From Candidatus Hydrogenedentota bacterium (GTDB taxonomy: Bacteria > Hydrogenedentota > Hydrogenedentia > Hydrogenedentales > SLHB01): 36,388 nt of DNA. The stretch is from NCBI GenBank assembly GCA_019695095.1, contig JAIBAQ010000045.1, positions 1 through 36,388 on the forward strand. Direction: 5' to 3'. Under the pieces are notes generated by a model. That model was not told the DNA's origin, made no database searches, and worked only from the letters and a program-made list of their open reading frames with translations. Positions 1 to 7,008 of the stretch are shown in pieces. The translations under genes were made by a program, and so were the position numbers. Every line of letters begins with the position of its first letter. The first letter of the stretch is position 1.

Positions 1-8
1 GCCTTAAG

Positions 9-46
9 CCAGATTCTTCGTCCGCCGGAGGCGGAATCAGAATGAC
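9..46. repeat. Short inverted-repeat element
   Basis: A hairpin with arms TCCGCC (21-26) and GGCGGA (30-35) around a GGA loop is flanked by ATTC (13-16) and GAAT (40-43), giving a nested dyad. The flanks resemble a type of short dispersed intergenic repeat common in environmental bacterial genomes; that resemblance is from memory. Only one copy is seen in this window, so repeat status is inferred. Confidence 0.3.
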
Positions 47-88
47 AATTCCCAAGTCGTCGTGTTGATAGTCATTCGGCCCGTCTGC

Positions 89-117
89 TTGCTCTGGGCC
101 GTTCAACCGTCTACTAT
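89..117 (+). promoter_or_regulatory. Candidate sigma-70 promoter for the YhhN gene
   Basis: TTGCTC (89-94) is separated by 17 nt from TACTAT (112-117). The predicted start of transcription is about 35 nt before the ATG at 159. It is called by pattern only. Confidence 0.35.
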
Positions 118-158
118 CCCTTCGTTCCGCTATGTTCCACGGGGGGGAGGTATCTGCT

Positions 159-794
159 ATGTATGTCGCTGCAATTGTTTTGGCGATTGCCCTTGCAGGC
201 ACGCTGTATTTCGACCACGCGGGCAAGCCCGTGATTTCCGGGGTCTGCAAGATGATTGCATCCACCGCATTCATGGCAGCGGCGTGGATCGGCGGGGCGA
301 TGGACTCGTTCTACGGCAAGGCCATCTTTGTGGGTCTCTTTCTATCGTGGTGGGGCGACCTCCTGCTCATCTTCAAGGACAAGCGGCCCTTTCTGGCTGG
401 TCTGGTGGCGTTTCTCGCGGCGCACCTTGCGTATATCGCCGCGTTCTTTGGACGAGGCGTCCATCCGTTTGGCGCGGCCATGGCGGTTGTCGTTCTCATG
501 CCGTTCGTGTGGATCATCGTCCGCTGGCTGAAGCCGCATCTGTCCACCGAAATGAAAGGGCCGGTTTACGCCTACATGGTGGTCATTTCGTCCATGTTGG
601 TGTTGTCGGTGGGAGCATGGCGCGCGGGCGGCGCGTTGTTGATCCCGTGCGGTGCGCTTGCTTTCTACCTTTCGGATCTGTCGGTCGCCAAGGAGCGCTT
701 CGTGTCTCCCGGGTACCTGAACCGCCTGTGGGGGTTGCCCATGTATTTCCTGGGGCAGATCCTCCTGGCCTTCAGCATCGCTTCGAGCACATAA
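159..794 (+). CDS. YhhN family membrane protein (lysoplasmalogenase-like)
   Basis: The 211-residue protein is almost entirely hydrophobic, with about seven to eight membrane segments. It matches the YhhN/TMEM86 family in length and layout, including the family-like stretches around SWWGDLLL (near residue 60) and YLSDLSVAKERF in the C-terminal half. Eukaryotic members hydrolyse the vinyl-ether bond of lysoplasmalogens; bacterial members are poorly characterised, so the enzyme activity is inferred. An upstream in-frame ATG at 132 exists, but the G-rich AGG ribosome binding site at 141-150 lies 8 nt before the ATG at 159, so 159 is preferred. The gene converges on the hydrolase gene, with only 4 nt between their stops. 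Confidence 0.8.
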   Translation: MYVAAIVLAIALAGTLYFDHAGKPVISGVCKMIASTAFMAAAWIGGAMDSFYGKAIFVGLFLSWWGDLLLIFKDKRPFLAGLVAFLAAHLAYIAAFFGRGVHPFGAAMAVVVLMPFVWIIVRWLKPHLSTEMKGPVYAYMVVISSMLVLSVGAWRAGGALLIPCGALAFYLSDLSVAKERFVSPGYLNRLWGLPMYFLGQILLAFSIASST

Positions 795-798
795 AAAG

Positions 799-1989
799 CT
801 ACTTCAACCAGCGATCCAGCCACGCAATCGCGTCGTCCTGTGCGGGCACCTTGAACGAATGAGGTTCGTCATAGTACTTGCACAGAAAGTGGTCGCGCGC
901 CCCCATCTTTTCGTAGACCTCGGCGAGCTTGTGCTCGGCATCCCCCATGCCCTGAAGCGTAAACAGGATATCCTTGTTGCAGTTGATAACCATGAGCGGC
1001 CTGGGCGCATTGAGCGAAGCAACGTCGGGCAAATCCAAGAAGGCGAGCTGCCGCGGCACATAGATCATCCACGTGTGCCATTCCAGATGATCGAAAAGCA
1101 GCGAACGGTACGTGGTCATCCACCCGGCGACAACACCGCACGCAATGCGCGGATCCAGTCCAAGCAGGTGCGCGCTGCGAAATCCGCCGATGGACAGGCC
1201 GACGCATCCAATCCGGTTCCCATCAACTTCCGGGCGCGAGAGCAGATAGTCCACGCTCGCGCGATCTCCCTGGAACAGAATACCGGGCCACGTGGCGCCG
1301 GAATCGAAGATAGTCTTCGCGACAATCGCCTCGTGCCGGTTCGCCATTTCGTTGAAGGCCGCAATATAGGCGTCGCTGCCTTGAGGGTGTTTCTGCAGCT
1401 CGGCAGTGAACTTTTCGGGCAACTGGCCGGGATCGAGCCGCTGAGAACCAAAATAGAATCCGTCGGGTACCAAAACCACGTACCCGCGACGGGCAAGTTC
1501 ATCGGCAAAAGCACGCCCTCCATAAGCAGTCTCGATATGCTTCAACAAGATGCCGGGGGCGTCTTCCGTTTCGGTAATCTTCTCCTTGCCAAAGTAGTAG
1601 AAGCCGCCATGATCGTGTATGGCGATTACCGCGGGCGCAGGCCCAGTCAGCCCGTCGGGTATGAGCAGGAATGCCTCGGTGCTCCGGTCCTTTGTCACAA
1701 GAAATCGAACACGAAGCCGGGTGTAGCCCTGCTTGTGGACTGTCTCGATCACTTCTTCGGAGGGGGCTACGGGCTCAGGACTATAGGAAAGCAGCTCCAG
1801 CATTTTCGCCCGGCCTTGCGCGCGCCAAGCCTCCGTGTCGGGCCAAGGCCGGGAGAGATAGGACAACGAACAGGGCGAAGCTTCTGCATATGACCTGAGG
1901 AACGGGTAGAGATTACCGACGTGGCTTCGCTCGTCACCTGCGGCAAGAGAAAACATCATAGGCACGGCAGCCAGCATATACACACTCAT
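799..1989 (-). CDS. Secreted alpha/beta hydrolase (dienelactone hydrolase / acetyl esterase-like)
   Basis: The 396-residue protein starts with a short hydrophobic signal-like segment and carries an alpha/beta hydrolase fold. The nucleophile elbow GLSIGG puts the serine at about residue 266. A likely acid is Asp340 (NCNKDILF) and the histidine is His377 (DEPHSF), so a complete catalytic triad is visible. An oxyanion-type HDHGG motif precedes them. The family includes acetyl xylan esterases and dienelactone hydrolases; the substrate is unknown. The frame stays open upstream to 2133, but the ATG at 1989 has a GGGAAGGGG ribosome binding site and begins the signal peptide. It is divergent from the MFS gene and shares a 231-bp intergenic region with it. 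Confidence 0.8.
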   Translation of the reverse strand: MSVYMLAAVPMMFSLAAGDERSHVGNLYPFLRSYAEASPCSLSYLSRPWPDTEAWRAQGRAKMLELLSYSPEPVAPSEEVIETVHKQGYTRLRVRFLVTKDRSTEAFLLIPDGLTGPAPAVIAIHDHGGFYYFGKEKITETEDAPGILLKHIETAYGGRAFADELARRGYVVLVPDGFYFGSQRLDPGQLPEKFTAELQKHPQGSDAYIAAFNEMANRHEAIVAKTIFDSGATWPGILFQGDRASVDYLLSRPEVDGNRIGCVGLSIGGFRSAHLLGLDPRIACGVVAGWMTTYRSLLFDHLEWHTWMIYVPRQLAFLDLPDVASLNAPRPLMVINCNKDILFTLQGMGDAEHKLAEVYEKMGARDHFLCKYYDEPHSFKVPAQDDAIAWLDRWLK

Positions 1990-2155
1990 TTCGGATTCCC
2001 CTTCCCGCATGCATTGCGAACCGACCCGCACGCAAAATCGCACAAACACCCGCCGGCAAGTACATCCAATTCTAAGTTGCGTACCCAAACCTATCAAGAT
2101 TTTGGGGCTTTGCGCATGAATCGCGAGTCTCAAAATTGCAGCGAATGTGGTCGAG

Positions 2156-2185
2156 TCAACAACGCGAGGGATTTCGATCTACAAT
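2156..2185 (+). promoter_or_regulatory. Weak candidate promoter for the MFS gene
   Basis: TCAACA (2156-2161) and TACAAT (2180-2185) are spaced 18 nt apart, 35 nt before the chosen MFS start. This is in the divergent region 1990-2220, where no other gene or repeat is visible. The -35 box matches the consensus poorly. Confidence 0.25.
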
Positions 2186-2220
2186 CATCAATAGGTGGCC
2201 ATACTTATCGGGAAATGCGC

Positions 2221-3402
2221 ATGAACCGTTTGCCGCGTACTGTCGTTGTCCTCGGAGTTGCGAGCCTCTTCACGGACATGTCGAGCGAGATGATCTACCC
2301 CTTGCTCCCCTTGTTCCTCACGACGACGTTGGGCGCATCGGCGCTGGCGTTGGGCGTAATCGAAGGCATCGCGGAAACCACCGCGTCCGTGCTCAAGATC
2401 GCATCCGGATACTGGACAGATCGCGTCGCAAAACGAAAGCCCTTTATCTTGGCCGGATACGGTCTCGCGGGGATTGTCCGGCCGCTCATCGGCTTGGCCG
2501 CGGGCTGGCCTTTTGTACTGACGATGCGCTTCCTCGACCGCATAGGTAAAGGTTTGCGCACGTCTCCGCGCGACGCGCTTATCGCCGATTCTGCGGAGCC
2601 CGGCCGCCGTGGGCAAGCATACGGTTTCCATCGGAGCATGGACCACGCGGGCGCGGTGTTGGGTCCGCTCATTGCCGCGGCGTTGCTCACCTTCGCCGGG
2701 TTCTCGCTGAGAACGGTCTTCTTGCTCGCTGCCATTCCTGCTGCCATCGTCCTTGTTGTGTTGATAGTGGGCGTGAAGGAAAACCCATCGATTGCCCCTC
2801 GCGAGCGAAAGACTACAGAGGGCGAGGCGTCCTGGGGTTTGTTTGACCGCAACTTCCGACTCTATCTCGCGGCGCTGCTAGTGTTCACGCTCGGAAATTC
2901 CACCGACGCCTTCATACTTCTGCGCCTATCCAACTCCGGAGTGCCCGAGGCGTGGATAGCGATACTCTGGGCGCTGCATCACATCGTGAAGATGGTGTTT
3001 GCCTACGCTGGCGGAACGGTCTCGGATACGCTGGGCCGCCGCCGGGTCATTCTGCTCGGATGGTTCGTGTACGCGCTCGTGTACTTGGCGTTCGGCATGC
3101 TGACTTCTCCCCTGCTGCTCGTCGGGGTCTTTCTGGTCTACGGACTGTACTTTGGTTTGACGGAGCCGTGCGAGAAGGCGTGGGTGGCAGACCTCGCGCC
3201 CGCTCAGGCACGCGGCGCAGCTTTGGGATGGTACAACGGCATCGTCGGAATAGCCGCGCTTCCGGCCAGTCTGCTTTTTGGATTCATTTGGGACCGGTTT
3301 GGGATTTTCGAAGCGTTTGCCACCGGCGCCGGTTTTGCGCTTTGCGCGTCGATCCTGCTGCTGTTCGTACGGGATGGCACTCGCGAGCCCGCTCGTTCAT
3401 GA
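2221..3402 (+). CDS. Major facilitator superfamily transporter
   Basis: The 393-residue protein has about twelve hydrophobic segments. The cytoplasmic loop between helices 2 and 3 has the form GYWTDRVAKRKP, the MFS signature-type loop, and a second copy (GTVSDTLGRRRV) follows the eighth segment, as expected from the two-fold repeat. RIGKGLRTSPRDALIA after helix 4 is typical of a large group of uncharacterised bacterial MFS proteins. The substrate cannot be read from sequence. ATG codons at 2215 and 2221 are both possible; GGGA at 2210-2213 is better spaced for 2221. The upstream open frame to 1921 overlaps the divergent hydrolase gene and lacks membrane character, so it is not included. Confidence 0.85.
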   Translation: MNRLPRTVVVLGVASLFTDMSSEMIYPLLPLFLTTTLGASALALGVIEGIAETTASVLKIASGYWTDRVAKRKPFILAGYGLAGIVRPLIGLAAGWPFVLTMRFLDRIGKGLRTSPRDALIADSAEPGRRGQAYGFHRSMDHAGAVLGPLIAAALLTFAGFSLRTVFLLAAIPAAIVLVVLIVGVKENPSIAPRERKTTEGEASWGLFDRNFRLYLAALLVFTLGNSTDAFILLRLSNSGVPEAWIAILWALHHIVKMVFAYAGGTVSDTLGRRRVILLGWFVYALVYLAFGMLTSPLLLVGVFLVYGLYFGLTEPCEKAWVADLAPAQARGAALGWYNGIVGIAALPASLLFGFIWDRFGIFEAFATGAGFALCASILLLFVRDGTREPARS

Positions 3403-3522
3403 ACGGATTGCGCCCTCGACTGAAAGGTATCAAGGTGATATCGTAGCCGCGTGTGTCTTTGTTCTCTGCAACAAACCATGTCGTAATGACCCAGTTATTT
3501 TGGGCCTTGGAAGATCGTTCCC

Positions 3523-4857
3523 ATGAAAACACAATTCCGAGCTTCCCTACTCTTGCTCTGTTCGCTTCTGGCGTTAGTCGGTTTAACGGCTCAGGCGTAC
3601 GCAGCCAACACGGCTGTCGTGCCTATTGCCGGAACCAGCGAGAAGTGGCAGGCCCGCCATAACGCCATGAACGAACGCGTGAAGCAAGGCAATGTAGACC
3701 TGATCTTCATCGGCGATTCAATCGTCCAGAACTGGGAGAAGCAGGGCAAGCCCGTTTGGGACGAGTACTACGGCGACCGCAACGCCGTGAATCTTGGCAT
3801 CAGCGGCGACCGCACGGAGCACGTGCTATGGCGGCTCGATCACGGCAACATCGACGGCATTGCTCCCAAACTTGCCATTGTGATGATCGGGCAGAATAAC
3901 GGAAGCACCAACACCGGAGAAGAGATCGGAGAAGGTGTGACCGCCGTTGTGAACAAACTGCGGGAGAAGCTGCCCAGCACCAAGATTTTGCTGTTGGCGA
4001 TCTTTCCGCGCCACGAGAAACCCGATGCGGAACGCGATATTCTCGCCAAAGCGAACGAGATCGCGTCGAAAACCGCCGATGGCAAGAACGTCTTCTATCT
4101 GGACGTGAACCGTATCTATCTCCAACCTGACGGTTCCCTGCCGAGTTCCTTGTTGCCCGACTTCGAACATCCAAACGAACAGGGGCATCGGTTGTGGGCA
4201 GAGGCCATCGAGCCCAAAGTCGCCGAGCTCATGGGAGATATCGCGGAGGGTAAAGCACCCAAAGGCTATACGGCCCTGTTCAACGGAAACGATCTCACGG
4301 GCTGGAAAGGCCTCGTTGAAAATCCCGAGAAACGCGCCTCGATGACGCCACAAGAGTTGGCCGACGCTCAAGCCAAAGCGGACGAGAGCATGCGGGCGCA
4401 CTGGTCCGTTGTGGATCGCGTCATCAATTTCGACGGCCAAGGCGAAGCCCTGTGCACCGGGCGCGACTACGCGGACTTCGACATGTTGGTGAGTTGGAAG
4501 ATCGAGGAAGGCGGCGACAGCGGCATCTATCTTCGAGGAAGTCCCCAAGTACAGATCTGGGATTTCAACAAGAATCCGGCCGGATCGGGTGGTCTGTACA
4601 ACAACCAGAAGGGAGCGCACGACCCGCTGGTTGTCGCGGACAATCCGATTGGCGAGTGGAACACGTTTCGCATCACAATGATTGGCGAGAAAGTGAGCGT
4701 GTGGCTTAATGACAAACTGGTGGTCGATGGCGTAGTGCTTGAGAATTACTGGAATCGGGAGAAGCCTATCTATCCTTCCGGCCAGATCGAACTTCAGAAT
4801 CACGGCTCGCACTTGTGGTTCAAAGACGTCTTCATTCGAGAGATTCCGCGCAACTAG
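3523..4857 (+). CDS. Secreted SGNH/GDSL esterase fused to a DUF1080 domain
   Basis: The 444-residue protein has a signal peptide (about residues 1-27) and two domains. Residues ~35-240 form an SGNH hydrolase like the platelet-activating-factor acetylhydrolase group. Block I is FIGDSIVQNW with Ser66, block II contains GISGDR (92-97), block III contains GQNN (123-126), and the C-terminal DFEHPN supplies Asp213 and His216. Residues ~249-444 form a DUF1080 (3-keto-disaccharide hydrolase type) beta-sandwich, recognised by FNGNDLTGW, GDSGIYLRG and the closing QNHGSHLWFKDVFIREI. DUF1080 proteins are abundant in Planctomycetes-like bacteria and act on or bind sugars. Together this suggests deacylation plus carbohydrate recognition or hydrolysis outside the cytoplasm. 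The gene is followed closely by an exported oxidoreductase. Confidence 0.85.
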   Translation: MKTQFRASLLLLCSLLALVGLTAQAYAANTAVVPIAGTSEKWQARHNAMNERVKQGNVDLIFIGDSIVQNWEKQGKPVWDEYYGDRNAVNLGISGDRTEHVLWRLDHGNIDGIAPKLAIVMIGQNNGSTNTGEEIGEGVTAVVNKLREKLPSTKILLLAIFPRHEKPDAERDILAKANEIASKTADGKNVFYLDVNRIYLQPDGSLPSSLLPDFEHPNEQGHRLWAEAIEPKVAELMGDIAEGKAPKGYTALFNGNDLTGWKGLVENPEKRASMTPQELADAQAKADESMRAHWSVVDRVINFDGQGEALCTGRDYADFDMLVSWKIEEGGDSGIYLRGSPQVQIWDFNKNPAGSGGLYNNQKGAHDPLVVADNPIGEWNTFRITMIGEKVSVWLNDKLVVDGVVLENYWNREKPIYPSGQIELQNHGSHLWFKDVFIREIPRN

Positions 4858-4956
4858 CCGGCAGCGTTCGGCAAGTGTCTTTTGTATCATGTGAAGTCAA
4901 GACGGTGTAGAATGCCACGGGCAGTCAACGTGAACCTTTAGGCGGGGAGTAGACTC

Positions 4957-6303
4957 ATGGACACGAAGCGCGCAGTGACTCGCAGGCAGTTTCTTTCGGG
5001 GGCGACGAAACTTGGCGCAGCCGCCATCGTCGCGCCGAACATCATCACCAGCGGAGCCTTGGCGGCCCAGGGACGCCGCGGCGCCAACGACAAAGTACAG
5101 GTTGCGTACATCGCAATCGGCCGGCGCGCGAGTCAGTTGCGGAGTCTGCCCCAAGACACCAAGGTCGTCGCGCTGGCGGACGTGAATCCGAAGCGCCTCG
5201 AAGAGTGGCAAGGGAAGTACTACAAGGACGCAAAGCTTTATCCCGATTATCGCGAACTGCTCGCTTCCGATGAGGTCGACGCGGTCGTAATCGCGTCTCC
5301 CGATCATTGGCACGGTCTGCACACGGTGCATGCGTGTCAGGCGGGCAAAGACGTCTACATCGAAAAGCCGCTGAGTCTCACCGTGCACGAGGGCCGCGCG
5401 ATGGTCGATGCGGCGCGCAAGCATGAGCGAATCGTGCAGACCGGCAGCCAACAACGCAGCCTGAGCACCTGCCAAACGGGAACGCGCATGGTTCGCGAAG
5501 GGGCATTCGGGAAGATAAGCGTGGTGCATGGCGCGAACTATCCGAGTCCGTGGGAATGCGATTTGCCTGAAGAGCCGGTGCCGGATGGGCTGAATTGGGA
5601 TATGTGGTGCGGCCAGACGCAGCCTCGCGCTTATCACACCGACCTCTACCTGCCGCGCGCGGAAGGACGCACGTATCCCGACGGACGGCCCTACGGCTGG
5701 ATCTCGTACACCCCCTATTCGGGCGGTGAGATGACCGGTTGGGGAGCGCACGGACTGGACATCATTCTATGGGCGTTGGGCGAAAAAGGGCCGGTCGAAG
5801 TGTGGCCGGAACTTGAAGGCGATTCGGGACCCATCATCTACATCGGCAAACCGCTCGATCCGGAAAAGTCGAAGGCGTGGGTCGAAGGCAAGCGCCTCAC
5901 ATGCCCTGTGAACTTCAAATTTGCCAGCGGAATCATTGTGAAGCTCGATGGCAAAGGCCCTGGCGGAGGCGCGATATTCGAGGGCGAGGGCGCGTCGATT
6001 ATGATCGACCGCGGCAAATACGCCATCAAGAAAGGCGACGCGGAACCGGAGATGCATACGGAACCTGGCGGGGTCGATGATACCGCCTTGCACCTTAAGA
6101 ATTGGATCGAGTGCATTCGTTCGCGCGAACGCTCCGTGGCCGATGTGGAGACGGGACACCTCGCGGCAAACATGTGTCACGTCGGCAATATCGCGCGGTG
6201 GGTTGGAAAGAAACTCACGTGGAATCCGGATACGGAACGGTTCGCCGAAGAAGAGGCCAACGCGTTCTTGAAACGCCCCATGCGCGAACCGTGGGTGATT
6301 TGA
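4957..6303 (+). CDS. Tat-exported Gfo/Idh/MocA family oxidoreductase
   Basis: The 448-residue protein opens with a twin-arginine signal (RRQFLSG at residues 9-15 followed by an Ala-rich segment), so it is probably exported folded with its cofactor. A Rossmann domain follows. ALADVNP and the EKPL motif (residues 136-139), which holds the conserved Lys-Pro, identify the Gfo/Idh/MocA family; the C-terminal half is the alpha/beta substrate domain. The nucleotide loop reads AIGRRAS rather than the usual GxGxxG/A, so cofactor binding may be altered. Exported members of this family often act on glycosides or keto-sugars, which fits the DUF1080 neighbour. A GCGGGGAG ribosome binding site precedes the ATG. 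Confidence 0.85.
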   Translation: MDTKRAVTRRQFLSGATKLGAAAIVAPNIITSGALAAQGRRGANDKVQVAYIAIGRRASQLRSLPQDTKVVALADVNPKRLEEWQGKYYKDAKLYPDYRELLASDEVDAVVIASPDHWHGLHTVHACQAGKDVYIEKPLSLTVHEGRAMVDAARKHERIVQTGSQQRSLSTCQTGTRMVREGAFGKISVVHGANYPSPWECDLPEEPVPDGLNWDMWCGQTQPRAYHTDLYLPRAEGRTYPDGRPYGWISYTPYSGGEMTGWGAHGLDIILWALGEKGPVEVWPELEGDSGPIIYIGKPLDPEKSKAWVEGKRLTCPVNFKFASGIIVKLDGKGPGGGAIFEGEGASIMIDRGKYAIKKGDAEPEMHTEPGGVDDTALHLKNWIECIRSRERSVADVETGHLAANMCHVGNIARWVGKKLTWNPDTERFAEEEANAFLKRPMREPWVI

Positions 6304-6312
6304 CCGCTCTGC

Positions 6313-6621
6313 TTATTCTTCGGGAAACGATACTTCTGCGTCCCGCGCCGCATGCAGCACGCGAATGATTTCGATTGTGTGCGTGCCCGTCTCGCGGTAG
6401 TAGATCACGTACCTCGCAATCGGAAAACTGCGCAGACCTTGCGTGATCTCGTTTCGATTCCTGCCTATGGATGGGTTCTGCGAGAGCATTCGGCACTGTT
6501 GCAGAAGACGCGTTATGAATCGCTCCGCCGCGCGAGGTTTGTCTGATGCGATGAAGTCGCGGATGGACTCAATATCATTTGCCGCTTGGCGCGATAGTGA
6601 GAAACTACTCGTATACGACAT
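6313..6621 (-). CDS. parE: ParE-like toxin (RelE/ParE superfamily)
   Basis: The 102-residue protein has the RelE/ParE fold pattern: an N-terminal strand (YTSSFSLS), two helices rich in charged residues (AANDIESIRDFI...AERFITRLL), then GRNRNEI..GLRSFPIARYVIYY and IEIIRVLHAARD. The RSFPIxxYVIYYR segment and the closing VLHAARD are typical of ParE toxins, which poison DNA gyrase. Its start overlaps the antitoxin gene by 17 nt, so translation is probably coupled. It converges on the exported oxidoreductase, with 9 nt between stops. Confidence 0.85.
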   Translation of the reverse strand: MSYTSSFSLSRQAANDIESIRDFIASDKPRAAERFITRLLQQCRMLSQNPSIGRNRNEITQGLRSFPIARYVIYYRETGTHTIEIIRVLHAARDAEVSFPEE

Positions 6622-6874
6622 TCGACTGCTCTGCTACACGGGCGCGCAAGTGTTCAAAAAACGCCTCTCCATCCAGTGTTTCACCCCGGTCCGCCTGTTC
6701 GATGCCTATGGCGATTTCTTTTCGGAGAGACTCGAGCTTGATGGCCTGAAGCTGATCGTGATCTTGGAGCAAGCGCAGGGCCTCGCGCATGACTTCGCTC
6801 GCAGAAGAATACCGCCCCGACGCCACCTTTTCTTGGATGTATGCTTCGAGTTCAGGAGTGAGCGACACGTTCAT
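6605..6874 (-). CDS. parD: ParD-like ribbon-helix-helix antitoxin
   Basis: The 89-residue protein begins MNVSLTPELEAYIQEKVASG, a ParD N-terminal ribbon-helix-helix. SSASEVMREALRLLQ forms the second helix, and a charged C-terminal half probably wraps the toxin. It lies directly upstream of parE in the usual antitoxin-first order. The frame stays open to 6931, but the ATG at 6874 has a GAAGAGGG ribosome binding site and begins the conserved domain. ParD proteins normally repress their own operon; candidate operator sequences lie at 6947-6981. Confidence 0.87.
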   Translation of the reverse strand: MNVSLTPELEAYIQEKVASGRYSSASEVMREALRLLQDHDQLQAIKLESLRKEIAIGIEQADRGETLDGEAFFEHLRARVAEQSNVVYE

Positions 6875-6896
6875 GGCTGGACCCTCTTCAATAGGA

Positions 6897-6919
6897 GCGC
6901 CTGCCCCGAAGGCAGGCGC
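6897..6919 (-). other. Perfect hairpin in the parD leader
   Basis: Nine-bp arms GCGCCTGCC (6897-6905) and GGCAGGCGC (6911-6919) enclose a 5-nt loop. On the parDE transcript it would sit just upstream of the parD ribosome binding site. There is no T-run on the minus side, so it is not a standard terminator for the upstream gene. It may be an attenuating or stabilising structure. Confidence 0.5.
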
Positions 6920-6946
6920 TTTAACCGACACTTCCCGATTTCAGCG

Positions 6947-6981
6947 TAGCATACTTTGCTATTTTTTGCTATTCCTTGCTA
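6947..6981. promoter_or_regulatory. Candidate parDE operator: 10-bp iterons plus palindrome
   Basis: TTGCTA occurs at 6956, 6966 and 6976, an exact 10-bp period. The first copy is also the right arm of the imperfect palindrome TAGCA-TACTT-TGCTA (6947-6961). The spacing puts each site on the same DNA face, as expected for cooperative binding of a ribbon-helix-helix dimer such as ParD. Assignment is by position and pattern. Confidence 0.45.
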
Positions 6982-7008
6982 CAAATCGCACCAATTTGGA
7001 ACGACTAC

